Source: Sinorhizobium sp. 6-70 (GTDB lineage Bacteria > Pseudomonadota > Alphaproteobacteria > Rhizobiales > Rhizobiaceae). Taken from it: a DNA stretch of 64,000 nt. A model generated the notes under the pieces. That model saw nothing but the letters and a program-made list of their open reading frames with translations, was not told the origin of the DNA and made no database searches. This document shows, in pieces, positions 25,987 to 34,230 of the stretch (position 1 is its first letter; every line of letters begins with the position of its first letter). Both the position numbers and the translations under genes were made by a program. The stretch lies in NCBI RefSeq assembly GCF_030124375.1, contig NZ_JASKLS010000009.1, positions 98,652 to 162,651 on the forward strand, in the 5' to 3' direction.

Positions 25987-26604
25987 TTAGGCGGCGCGTT
26001 CGAGCACCGTGCGAACCTGCACTTCGGTGGCAGAAATGGCGGCGTTCGCCGCATCCGGACCAAACACCGTCCCTTCGACACGGACGAGTTCGACGTCGGT
26101 CAGGCCGATGAAGCCAAGCAAATGCTGCAGATATCCGGTCTGGAAATCGAACGGCGCATAGGATCCTTCAGAGAAAACGCCGCCGGCGGCTGTTACGAGA
26201 TAGACCTTCTTGCCGGCCAGCAGTCCTTGCGCGCCAGCTTCACCGTAGCTGAAGGTGACGCCGGGCCAGACAACGTGATCGAACCAGGTTTTGAGCTGTG
26301 TGGATAGGCCGAAATTGATCATGCCCGAGCCGATGACGATCACGTCGGCGGCCTGGAGTTCCTTAACCAGTGTTTCGGCGAGGCCGACGGCCTCCGCCTG
26401 TTCCGGCGTCCGCGTCTCCGGGGGCTGCGTACGGCCATGGATATAGGCCGGGGTGATATGCGGCAGCGGATTCGCCGCAAGGTCGCGGATGGTCAGCGTG
26501 CCGCCCGAGCGGGCCTTCAGCCCATCGGCGATCTCGGTGGCGAAACGCGTGGACAGGCCTTCAGCACCGCGCGGACTTGAGGTGAGGACGAGTATGTTGG
26601 TCAT
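25987..26604 (-). CDS. azoR: FMN-dependent NADH azoreductase
   Basis: This 205-residue flavodoxin-fold protein has VLTSSPRGAEGLSTRFA at the N-terminus (FMN phosphate loop). A central GSGMINFGLSTQLKTWFDHVVWPGVTFSY motif and a VTAAGGVFSEGSYAPFDFQ segment follow, both diagnostic of AcpD/AzoR enzymes. It reduces quinones and azo compounds with NADH. It is divergent from an HxlR-type regulator 88 bp away, a common arrangement in which the regulator senses electrophiles or quinones and controls the reductase. Confidence 0.9.
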   Translation of the reverse strand: MTNILVLTSSPRGAEGLSTRFATEIADGLKARSGGTLTIRDLAANPLPHITPAYIHGRTQPPETRTPEQAEAVGLAETLVKELQAADVIVIGSGMINFGLSTQLKTWFDHVVWPGVTFSYGEAGAQGLLAGKKVYLVTAAGGVFSEGSYAPFDFQTGYLQHLLGFIGLTDVELVRVEGTVFGPDAANAAISATEVQVRTVLERAA

Positions 26605-26640
26605 CGCTTGCTCCTGAACAGCATGAGGTGGTATTCATTT

Positions 26641-26663
26641 GTGACCAACACTATTAATGTGAC
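26641..26663. promoter_or_regulatory. Candidate HxlR operator between azoR and its regulator
   Basis: Two direct GTGAC copies (26641-26645 and 26659-26663), 18 bp apart, flank an AT-rich TATTAAT in the short divergent gap. HxlR/YodB-type regulators bind such repeated sites. Its role is inferred from position only. Confidence 0.35.
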
Positions 26664-26692
26664 TGTTTCACTCTCCGCAAGAAGGCACATTC

Positions 26693-27100
26693 ATGACACT
26701 GAGTGACATCGATTTTCCTGGTCCAAGCAAAATCGAGGATTGCCGGCCTGTGCGGGAAATCCTCGACCGCGTCGGCGACAAGTGGAGCCTGTACATTATC
26801 ACGACGCTCAAGGACGGCCCCGTCCGCTTCAATGACCTCCGACGTAGGATCGGCGGGATCTCCCAGAGAATGCTGACGCTGACGCTGCGTGGACTGGAAC
26901 GCGACGGGCTAGTGACGCGAACGTTGTTTCCGACCATTCCGCCACGGGTAGACTATGAGTTGACGGAGCTAGGGCGGACACTGCTTGCCCCGGTCATGGG
27001 CCTGGTGATGTGGGCGAGCGCCAATCAGGACGTGGTCCAGGCGGCGCGCGTCCGATACGATGAAGCGGACGCGCCCGTCTCTTCCTTCGCAAAGACTTGA
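26693..27100 (+). CDS. HxlR-family transcriptional regulator
   Basis: This 135-residue winged-helix protein contains the family signature CRPVREILDRVGDKWSLYII with an N-terminal cysteine. RFNDLRRRIGGISQRMLTLTLRGLERDGLVTR follows and then YELTELGRTLLAPVMGLVMWA. HxlR proteins often sense quinones or aldehydes through that cysteine. It starts behind GAAGG at 26681 and is divergent from azoR, the likely target. Confidence 0.9.
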   Translation: MTLSDIDFPGPSKIEDCRPVREILDRVGDKWSLYIITTLKDGPVRFNDLRRRIGGISQRMLTLTLRGLERDGLVTRTLFPTIPPRVDYELTELGRTLLAPVMGLVMWASANQDVVQAARVRYDEADAPVSSFAKT

Positions 27101-27385
27101 CTTGAACAATGCCCCGTATCGCAGCGAGAGCATCAGGCTGCCCCGGGATGGTGCTGATGGCTGATGCTCGTGAGGCCCGCAAGCGAACTGTTATAGCACG
27201 CCGGGCACGGAATTCGTCCGACCCATCAGACGGGTTCCTCACTCCGGAGCGCCACCGCTGTTGAGGGATTGCCGTATTTGCCGCGCATTCAGCGGTGCCC
27301 GGATGTCAAGGTGAATACCCCCTGCGCTCGAAGGAGGTTTGTTCGCATGGAATTCGGACCGATAACCGGGAAACGAGCGACGTAG

Positions 27386-28591
27386 TCAGGCCGCTCGACG
27401 CTCCCAACTCGCAAATGGATCGGGTAGATCGCACCAGAGTTCCGGCGTGAACTTGGTGCTGTCAACGAGACAGGCATCGAGTTCGGCGCGAATCTTCGCC
27501 TCGTCCATCGGATCCGCTCCGATGAACACGATCTCCTGGCGGCGATCGCCCCAGATCGGATCGAGATAGGGCTTCATCATCGTCAAGAACCCGGGATCTT
27601 GAGGCCAACTGTTTTTCGGAACGGCCGTCCACCAGAGACCCATCTTTCCCGTCCGCACCAATGCTCCGGCCTGGCTGATTTCGCCCACATAGTCAGGGTG
27701 GGTCGCGAGCCAGAAGAAGCCCTTGGCTCGGACAACCCCCGGCCATGACCGGTCGATAAAGTCCTGAAAACGCAGCGGGTCGAAGGGCCGCCGCGCGCGA
27801 TAGACGAAGGAACGGATGCCATATTCCTCCGTTTCCGGCACGTGATCTCTGAAACCGTGCAGTTCCTTGAACCAGAGGGGATGCTGTTCGGCTTTGGCAA
27901 AGTCGAAGCGCCCTGTGCCCAAAACGTCATTCGGCTCGACCTTGCCAAAGTCTGCTTCGATCAATTTCGCATCCGGATTAAGCGCAACGATGATCTTACG
28001 AGCCGCGTTCAGTTGCTCCGGCGTCGCCATGCTGATCTTGTTGAGTATCACGACATCGGCGAATTCGATCTGTTCCACCAGCAGATCGACGATCGTGCGG
28101 TTGTCGCCGTCGCCCGCTGTCTCACCGCGGTCGGCGAGGAAATCTGCTGAGCTGTAGTCTGCAAGGAGATTGGCTGCGTCGGCCACCGTCACCATGGTGT
28201 CGAGGCGCGCAACATCGGACAGGCTCAACCCGGTTTCATCGCGGAAGTCGAATGTTGCCGCCACCGGGAGAGGTTCGGCGATCCCTGTCGACTCGATCAA
28301 CAGATAATCGAAACGGTTTTGCTCGGCGAGCATGCGCACTTCTTTGAGAAGATCGTCCCGCAGAGTGCAGCAAATGCAGCCATTGGTCATTTCGACGAGC
28401 TGCTCCTGGGTCCTGGAGAGGTTGGCGCCGCCATCGCGAACGAGCGCGGCATCGATGTTTACGTCGCTCATGTCATTGACGATGATGGCAACTCTCAGAC
28501 CCTCCCGATTGGAAAGGATGTGGTTGAGCAGCGTTGTTTTGCCGGCTCCGAGAAAGCCGGAGAGAACGGTTACAGGCAGCTTGTTGATCAT
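27386..28591 (-). CDS. COG0523 (CobW-family) zinc GTPase, ZigA-like
   Basis: This 401-residue protein has the P-loop GFLGAGKTT, the metal motif CICC (NGCICCTLRDDLL), ESTGIAEP and the base-recognition motif NKIS. The extended C-terminal half (PFDPLRFQDFIDRSW...GFFWLATHPDYVGEISQAG) matches the ZigA/YciC branch, which handles zinc under starvation. It is the last gene of the minus-strand arm cobW-aztD-zur-zigA, and is expected to be Zur-controlled through the operator near 31445-31490. The exact client protein is unknown. Confidence 0.87.
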   Translation of the reverse strand: MINKLPVTVLSGFLGAGKTTLLNHILSNREGLRVAIIVNDMSDVNIDAALVRDGGANLSRTQEQLVEMTNGCICCTLRDDLLKEVRMLAEQNRFDYLLIESTGIAEPLPVAATFDFRDETGLSLSDVARLDTMVTVADAANLLADYSSADFLADRGETAGDGDNRTIVDLLVEQIEFADVVILNKISMATPEQLNAARKIIVALNPDAKLIEADFGKVEPNDVLGTGRFDFAKAEQHPLWFKELHGFRDHVPETEEYGIRSFVYRARRPFDPLRFQDFIDRSWPGVVRAKGFFWLATHPDYVGEISQAGALVRTGKMGLWWTAVPKNSWPQDPGFLTMMKPYLDPIWGDRRQEIVFIGADPMDEAKIRAELDACLVDSTKFTPELWCDLPDPFASWERRAA

Positions 28592-28658
28592 AAGGACCTC
28601 ATGTGAATTGGGCTAAGCAACGGCTGGGTGGGGCAGGGCCAGGTAAAGTGCCGCTGGG

Positions 28659-29058
28659 TTAACGGCAGCCGCTGCAAACGCCATGAATTTCGATCGTGGT
28701 TCTCCTGATGCCGAAGCCGGCGCTTCGCGCGTGCTTTATGAGGGATCGTTCGATCTCTTCGTCGTGAAACGCCGCATACTTCGCAGATGGAGAAGCCGGT
28801 GATCGCAGCATGAAGGCAGCCATGATCGGCATGCCGACAAACGACAAAGGCGTTCATGCTCTCGACACGATGGATCTTTCCGAAATCGAGCAGTTTATCG
28901 AGCGCCCGGTAGACCTGGAGCGGAGCCTTCAATCCATGGCTGCGCAATTCGTCCAGGATGCCATAAGCACTCAGCGGCCCGTCGGCTGCTTCCAGGAAGG
29001 ACAGGACGAGAGCCTGATTGCGCGTGAGGGGCGGTGTGTTGGCACTCACTTTCGGCAT
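28659..29058 (-). pseudogene. zur: Zur (Fur-family zinc regulator), apparently frameshifted
   Basis: From ATG 29058 the frame gives the Fur/Zur DNA-binding half (LTRNQALVLSFLEAADGPLSAY, HGLKAPLQVYRALDKLLDFGKIHRVE). It continues with NAFVVCRHADHGC and GFSICEVCG. Reading then shifts near 28770-28775. The expected end (AFHDEEIERSLIKHA..., then EIHGVCSGCR) is in another frame and stops at 28659, whereas the uncorrected frame runs on to 28588 as low-complexity residues. Relatives have about three more residues after CEVCG, so a small deletion (8 or 11 bp) fits. The C-terminal CxxC zinc site is lost. A sequencing error cannot be excluded. Confidence 0.7.
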
Positions 29059-29079
29059 GATCGCCTCGAAATTTTTAGT

Positions 29080-29108
29080 GAATACGGAGCAGCGATTGCT
29101 CCGTATTC
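29080..29108. repeat. Perfect 12-bp inverted repeat between zur and aztD
   Basis: GAATACGGAGCA (29080-29091) is exactly mirrored at 29097-29108, around a 5-nt loop. It sits in the 65-bp gap between the aztD stop and the zur start. No T-run follows on either strand, so it is not a standard terminator. It may stabilise or process the aztD mRNA, or be a protein-binding site. Confidence 0.6.
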
Positions 29109-29123
29109 GTGGCAGGTTTGATC

Positions 29124-30359
29124 TCAGTGTGTGGCGCCGGATCCGCCGACCGCAACAATTGCGAATGGCTGCCCCTCGACCCCAATCGTGCGCTCTTCCC
29201 TGAGCGTTGCTGCATCGACGACCCGCACGAGTGAGTGCCGCGGATCGGTGATGGCAATTTTCCCATCGGCAACAGCAAGGCGCGGACGCGGATCCCGCCA
29301 ATGGCCGTCCTTGCTGTAGGGCTCGGTTACCTTCGCTTTGCGCGCAAGCTCGCCCTTGATCACGTCGAGCACGTGCAGGTCGCCGTCTTCCGTGAGGATG
29401 TAGGCGTTCCGAATGTTTGCCGGATCGAGCACAAAGTCCACGCGCCGGGTTGGAAGCTCGATGAGCCGATAGGGAGCGTCACCGTCAGCGTCGATCAGCA
29501 CAACCTTGTCTTCACCATAATTGCCCAGGAAGAACTGCATCGACTTGCCGCCGAGCAGCGTGCCGACGTAGCCTTTGGGGAGCGTTTCCGGGTAAGCCAG
29601 CATGTCCAGCTGTGGCCCACCCGCTCCGCCCGGACGCGCTACCAAGACACCTTCCTTGCAGCCGAAAGCCACAAGCCGTGCAGATGTGGCCTCACCATGC
29701 AGATCGGTGCATTTGGTTAGATCTCCAACCTGCTTCCCGTCTGCGTCAACAACGCGCAGCCCGATCCTCGGGGGCAGAGTGTCGGGCTTTGTTTCTGCTG
29801 TGGTGTCGGGAACCGAGACAAGCACGTACTTGCCCATGGTGACAGCCACGCCATGATGCGGCGCCGTCGCATCGACCGGGCGGATTTCAGCCTTTCCATC
29901 CAGGAGATCGCCTTCATCGACGATCTCGGCCTTGCCGCCACGATCGTAGAAGATGATCGCCTCTTCACCGTGCGGAACGACGTGGACCGGCCTCGATCCT
30001 TCTAGGGCTACGGGCAAAAGAGCAGGAGCGGAAACCTCCAGATCGCGATGTTCACCGTGATCGGAGAACTCGATACCAGTCTTGATGACATGAACGATGT
30101 CGGCGTCGGATTGTGTCGCAAAAACCGTCTGGCCGGACGCGCTCGCTGTCAGCGCCGCATATCCCTTGATGTCGTAGCGGCTGAGTTCCTTGCCGTCGTC
30201 GAAATCAATGGCGCGAACGATCGGTTGCGTATGGTCGGCTACGAACAGACGCCAGGCTTCCTTGGTCTCGTGGTCCTCGGCAAAGGCCGGTTGTGCGGCC
30301 AGCGCCAGTACTGCCGCTACGGCGCTCAACAGGCGCATTCGGGTGCTTCTCAGGTTCAT
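29124..30359 (-). CDS. aztD: Periplasmic zinc metallochaperone AztD
   Basis: This 411-residue exported protein has a signal peptide (MRLLSAVAAVLALAAQPAFA). The mature part is a beta-propeller-like repeat protein rich in His and Asp, with DHGEHRDLEV, DATAPHHGVAV and DPRHSLVRVVD. This matches AztD of the Azt system, which in Paracoccus binds zinc and hands it to the solute-binding protein AztC. The start at 30359 follows AGAAGGAAG. It lies in the minus arm of the locus, with aztABC on the plus arm. Confidence 0.85.
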   Translation of the reverse strand: MNLRSTRMRLLSAVAAVLALAAQPAFAEDHETKEAWRLFVADHTQPIVRAIDFDDGKELSRYDIKGYAALTASASGQTVFATQSDADIVHVIKTGIEFSDHGEHRDLEVSAPALLPVALEGSRPVHVVPHGEEAIIFYDRGGKAEIVDEGDLLDGKAEIRPVDATAPHHGVAVTMGKYVLVSVPDTTAETKPDTLPPRIGLRVVDADGKQVGDLTKCTDLHGEATSARLVAFGCKEGVLVARPGGAGGPQLDMLAYPETLPKGYVGTLLGGKSMQFFLGNYGEDKVVLIDADGDAPYRLIELPTRRVDFVLDPANIRNAYILTEDGDLHVLDVIKGELARKAKVTEPYSKDGHWRDPRPRLAVADGKIAITDPRHSLVRVVDAATLREERTIGVEGQPFAIVAVGGSGATH

Positions 30360-30400
30360 GTATTTCTTCCTTCTCTTAAACGAACTCTAGGGGCGGCAAT

Positions 30401-31387
30401 TCAGGCTGGGTGGGTGGTCGCACGGCATTGGAGGAAACCGTCGGTAATGATGTCGCGCGGCAGATTGCGGCCGATGAACACGAGCTGCGAAACGCGGTCC
30501 TCTTCTTCGCGCCAGGCACGTTGATGGTTGCCTTCCACCAGCATGTGGACGCCCTGAACGACATAACGATCGTCGTCGCTATTGAATGCGAGGATCCCCT
30601 TGAGGCGGAGTATGTCCAGGCCGAAGGCCCTTACGGTTGTCTGCAGCCAGGGAAAGAACTTCTCCGGGTCGAGCGGCTCACGAGCAACGAGCGAGAAGCT
30701 CGCCACGTGATCGTCGTGTTCGTGCTCGTGTTCCTCATCGAGGAAATCGGGTTCAACCTCCAGAATGCGGGTAAGGTCGAATGCCCGTCGATCGAGGAGA
30801 CTGGCGACATCCAGTTCGCATCGCTGCGTCCTCAAAATGCTTGCCGTCGGGTTGATCCGGCGAATGCGATCCTCGACCGCTTTCAGGCCCTCCTCTGAGA
30901 CGAGATCGGTCTTGTTGAGGATGACGGTGTCTGCAAAAGCCAATTGCTCCTTGGCCTCATGGGCACGATCGATCTCACCTAGCAGGTGCTTGGCGTCGAC
31001 CACAGTGACGATGGAATCGAGGCGCGTTTTGCTGCGCACGTCCTCGTCAACGAAGAACGTCTGAGCGACTGGGGCGGGATCGGCAAGGCCGGTCGTTTCG
31101 ATCAGAATGCCGTCGAAGCGATCCCGCCGGCGCATCAGAGCTTCAATGATACGGATAAGGTCACCACGAACAGTGCAGCAGATGCAGCCGTTGTTCATTT
31201 CGAAGACCTCTTCGTCTGCGTCGACGATGAGATCGTTGTCGATGCCAACTTCCCCGAATTCATTGACGATGACGGCGTATTTCTTGCCGTGCGGCTCCGA
31301 CAGGATGCGATTGAGGAGCGTGGTTTTTCCCGCGCCGAGATAGCCGGTCAGGACGGTGACGGGAGTGGGGGCGATCTCTTGAGACAT
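30401..31387 (-). CDS. COG0523 (CobW-family) GTPase of the Azt locus
   Basis: The start at ATG 31387 has GAGGA just upstream; the longer GTG start at 31402 would place that site inside the gene. The 328-residue protein carries GYLGAGKTT, NGCICCTVRGDLI, ETTGLADPAPV and NKTD. A metal-binding acidic/His loop, EEHEHEHDDHV, lies near residue 230. It is the first gene of the minus arm, 36 nt before aztD. COG0523 proteins load zinc onto enzymes when metal is scarce. Confidence 0.87.
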   Translation of the reverse strand: MSQEIAPTPVTVLTGYLGAGKTTLLNRILSEPHGKKYAVIVNEFGEVGIDNDLIVDADEEVFEMNNGCICCTVRGDLIRIIEALMRRRDRFDGILIETTGLADPAPVAQTFFVDEDVRSKTRLDSIVTVVDAKHLLGEIDRAHEAKEQLAFADTVILNKTDLVSEEGLKAVEDRIRRINPTASILRTQRCELDVASLLDRRAFDLTRILEVEPDFLDEEHEHEHDDHVASFSLVAREPLDPEKFFPWLQTTVRAFGLDILRLKGILAFNSDDDRYVVQGVHMLVEGNHQRAWREEEDRVSQLVFIGRNLPRDIITDGFLQCRATTHPA

Positions 31388-31444
31388 GGACTGGGTCCTC
31401 ACGGTTTTCCGCGATGGTGAGCATCAACGGCTTTGGGTTGTGAA

Positions 31445-31490
31445 ATGTTATTACGTAACTTTCATTTGACGAATGTAATAACGTAACATA
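31445..31490. promoter_or_regulatory. Two Zur-box-like sites in the divergent promoter
   Basis: ATGTTATTACGTAACTTT (31445-31462) and ATGTAATAACGTAACATA (31473-31490) match at most positions and are 28 bp apart. They lie between the cobW start (31387, minus) and the aztA start (31520, plus). Alphaproteobacterial Zur boxes have a similar AT-rich ATGTTAT...TAAC pattern, so a shared operator for both arms is likely. Binding is inferred, not shown. Confidence 0.65.
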
Positions 31491-31519
31491 TGCAGGGGTT
31501 GTCAATCCCTGGAATTGCG

Positions 31520-32308
31520 ATGTCTGAACTTTGCCTTGAATTTGAAAACCTGACGCTCGGCTATTCCGGCCACCCCGCAGTGCATCACTTAAGCGGTTCC
31601 GTCGCTTGTGGCGGGTTGACCGCGGTGGTTGGCGCGAATGGATCAGGCAAATCCACGCTGATGAAGGGGATTGCCGGCATACTGAAGCCGCTCGGCGGCC
31701 GCTGCAAAGCCCGCTACCGGCGACTGGCCTATCTGCCGCAGCAGTCGGAGGTCGACCGGAGCTTTCCTGCCCGTGTCATTGATCTCGTCTCACTTGGCTT
31801 CTGGCAACGACACGGCCTCCTCGGACGACCAACCGCGGCCGACAGGGAGGAGCTCGCAACCGTTCTCGAAACCGTTGGCCTCACTGGATTTGAGAAACGA
31901 CCGCTCGACAGTCTATCAGGCGGACAGTTCCAGCGCGCGCTCTTTGCCCGCGCCATGCTGCAGAACGCCGATCTGATCCTTCTCGACGAACCCTTCAACG
32001 CCGTGGATACGCGCACAATGAAGGACCTTGTTGCATTGATAAAGCAGTGGGGTGCGGAAGACCGCGCCGTGCTTTGCGTTCTGCACGATCATTCTCTGGT
32101 GCGTGAACATTTCCCTCAGACCATGCTGCTAGCTCGAGAAGTTATCGCTTGGGGCCCGACCAAAGAAGCGCTGACGGCCGAAAACCTCCTCCGCGCCCGG
32201 CAATTCCAGGAGGCATGGGACGAAAAGGCGCCCTGGTGCGAACCCGGTCCTCCGAAGGCAGACGGAGGGATTTCTGCGGATATCGAGAAGGTCCGAGCCC
32301 ATGTTTGA
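31520..32308 (+). CDS. aztA: Zinc ABC transporter ATP-binding protein AztA
   Basis: From ATG 31520 (alternative 31490) the gene gives 262 residues. Walker A is GANGSGKST, the signature motif is LSGGQFQRALFARA and Walker B is LILLDEPFNAVD, followed by LHDHSLV (switch His). The protein belongs to the manganese/zinc importer ATPase group (ZnuC/AztA). It overlaps aztB by 8 bp, and aztC follows. It powers zinc uptake in the inner membrane. Confidence 0.9.
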   Translation: MSELCLEFENLTLGYSGHPAVHHLSGSVACGGLTAVVGANGSGKSTLMKGIAGILKPLGGRCKARYRRLAYLPQQSEVDRSFPARVIDLVSLGFWQRHGLLGRPTAADREELATVLETVGLTGFEKRPLDSLSGGQFQRALFARAMLQNADLILLDEPFNAVDTRTMKDLVALIKQWGAEDRAVLCVLHDHSLVREHFPQTMLLAREVIAWGPTKEALTAENLLRARQFQEAWDEKAPWCEPGPPKADGGISADIEKVRAHV

Positions 32309-33167
32309 GTCGGTCTTTGGACCTTTTATTCAATACGGCTTCATGCAGCGCGCCGTGATCGGTTCGCTTCTATTGTCGGTGAGCTGCGCACCCGTCGGCG
32401 TGTTCCTGATGCTCCGGCGCATGAGTCTCACGGGCGATGCAATGTCGCATGCCATTCTTCCCGGCGCCGCGCTTGGCTTCTTGCTATTCGGGCTCGACAT
32501 CATCCCCATGACGATTGGCGGACTGATCGTCGGCCTCGTCGTTGCAATGGGCGCCGGAGCCGTCTCCCGCTTCACGATCCAGAAGGAGGATGCCTCAATG
32601 GCAGCCTTTTACCTGATCTCCCTGGCACTTGGCGTCCTGCTCGTCTCATGGCGGGGGTCGAGCGTGGATCTAATGCATGTTCTGTTCGGATCCGTGCTTG
32701 CGCTGAACAACGCGGCCCTCACGCTGATCGTCATCATCAGTCTGAGCACGATTCTAGCTCTGAGCGTATTCTGGCGGGCCTTGGTGGCTGAATGCCTGGA
32801 CCCGCTCTTCCTCCGGTCCGTCAGCCGCATCGGTGCCCCCGTCCATTTTCTGTTCTTGACACTCGTCGTCCTCAATCTCGTGGGCGGGTTTCAGGCCCTT
32901 GGTACCCTGCTCTCGGTCGGATTGATGATGCTTCCGGCGGCCGCGGCCCGGTTTTGGACCAACCAGGTTCCGCCGATGTGCTTCATCGCTATCGCGATAG
33001 CTGCAGCGTCCTCGCTCGCTGGATTGCTTCTGTCCTATCACGCCTCGCTGCCCTCGGGACCTGCGATCATCCTGTCGGCCGGCGCCATCTACATCCTTTC
33101 CACTGTCGCCGGACGAAGGGGCGTTTTGCGCAACGCCTTCTCTTCGCGGCGCCACAAAACTGCCTGA
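32301..33167 (+). CDS. aztB: Zinc ABC transporter permease AztB
   Basis: This 288-residue protein has eight or nine hydrophobic segments. The early block VFLMLRRMSLTGDAMSHAILPGAALGFLL is the conserved transmembrane motif of ABC-3 (ZnuB/MntB/AztB) permeases. LPAAAARFW near residue 210 is also typical. It overlaps the ATPase gene by 8 bp and precedes the binding protein by 19 bp, forming aztABC. Confidence 0.9.
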   Translation: MFESVFGPFIQYGFMQRAVIGSLLLSVSCAPVGVFLMLRRMSLTGDAMSHAILPGAALGFLLFGLDIIPMTIGGLIVGLVVAMGAGAVSRFTIQKEDASMAAFYLISLALGVLLVSWRGSSVDLMHVLFGSVLALNNAALTLIVIISLSTILALSVFWRALVAECLDPLFLRSVSRIGAPVHFLFLTLVVLNLVGGFQALGTLLSVGLMMLPAAAARFWTNQVPPMCFIAIAIAAASSLAGLLLSYHASLPSGPAIILSAGAIYILSTVAGRRGVLRNAFSSRRHKTA

Positions 33168-33186
33168 CCAACAGAAGGAGTTTTCG

Positions 33187-34158
33187 ATGCTCAGGACATT
33201 GCGCGTAGCAACCAGTACCAGTCTTCTCACACTTTGCGCCGGTTTCGCCACAACGGCATTGGCGGCCGACTTGAACGTCGTCGCCAGCTTCTCGATCATT
33301 GGCGATTTTGCAAGGAATGTCGGTGGTGACCGTGTCCAGGTGAAGACGATCGTCGGCCCTGATGGCGATGCGCATGTCTACGAGCCCCGCCCCACTGATG
33401 CCGTCTCGATCGAACAGGCGGATGTTGTCCTGGTCAACGGCCTGCAGTTCGAGGGCTTTATGTCGCGGCTGGTCGACACGAGCGGCACAAAGGCGTCGCT
33501 TGTCGAAGTCAGCAACGGGATCGAGCCGCTGAAGACCAGCGAAGAAGACCACGCGGGCGAGAAGGATGAGGATGGCGCGCACGGTGACGATCATGGTCAT
33601 GGCCACGGAGGGCATCACCACCATGGCGAATTCGACCCGCATGCGTGGCAGTCCGTCAAGAACGCCGAGATCTACGTGAAAAATATCGCAGACGCTTTCT
33701 GTGAAGCTGACAAAGCAGGTTGCGCGACCTACACGGCTAATTCCCAAGCCTACATTGCGGCGCTCGCCGAGCTCGACGAGGACGTGAAAGCTTCGATCGA
33801 ATCGATTCCAGCTGACAAGCGGACGATCATCACCTCGCATGACGCATTCGGTTATTTTGAGCGGGACTACGGACTGAAATTCATCGCGCCGGAAGGCATC
33901 TCGACCGAGGCGGATGCTTCGGCGGCCGACGTCGCAAAGCTCATCGATCAGGTCAAGGAAGATAAGGCCTCGGCAATCTTCCTTGAAAACATCACCAATC
34001 CGAGGCTGATCGAACAGATCGCCGCAGAAACGGGTCTGGTGGTCGGCGGCACCCTCTACTCGGATGCACTCTCCGGCGAAGAGGGACCTTCTTCGACCTA
34101 CATCGACATGATCCGCCATAACGTCGACACGTTGAAATCTGCCATCCAGGGTAGCTGA
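33187..34158 (+). CDS. aztC: Zinc-binding periplasmic protein AztC
   Basis: This 323-residue protein has a signal peptide ending near TALA/ADLNVV. The cluster A-I (ZnuA-like) layout is clear: DGDAHVYEPRPTD (first zinc His), then a His-rich loop (HGHGHGGHHHHGE) at about residues 138-150. DPHAWQSVKNAEIYVKNI supplies the second His and THSHDAFGYF-type SHDAFGYF the third. ITNPRLIEQIAAETG supplies the end of the domain. It captures zinc in the periplasm, receives it from AztD and delivers it to AztB. Confidence 0.9.
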   Translation: MLRTLRVATSTSLLTLCAGFATTALAADLNVVASFSIIGDFARNVGGDRVQVKTIVGPDGDAHVYEPRPTDAVSIEQADVVLVNGLQFEGFMSRLVDTSGTKASLVEVSNGIEPLKTSEEDHAGEKDEDGAHGDDHGHGHGGHHHHGEFDPHAWQSVKNAEIYVKNIADAFCEADKAGCATYTANSQAYIAALAELDEDVKASIESIPADKRTIITSHDAFGYFERDYGLKFIAPEGISTEADASAADVAKLIDQVKEDKASAIFLENITNPRLIEQIAAETGLVVGGTLYSDALSGEEGPSSTYIDMIRHNVDTLKSAIQGS

Positions 34159-34164
34159 GTGGAT

Positions 34165-34196
34165 GGGGCTCACGCGCGCGAGCGCGAGCCCCTTTT
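34165..34196 (+). terminator. Rho-independent terminator after aztC
   Basis: GGGGCTC (34165-34171) pairs with GAGCCCC (34186-34192), with an inner CGC/GCG pairing, and is followed by TTTT. It begins 7 bp after the aztC stop and precedes the next gene, so it may partly separate aztABC from the following cobW gene. Confidence 0.65.
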
Positions 34197-34230
34197 GATG
34201 CGACGGATAGCCAACAAGGATTGGTCAGCA

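Noticed and set aside
29080..29108. Rho-independent terminator
   Set aside because: Perfect stem but no T-run on either strand.
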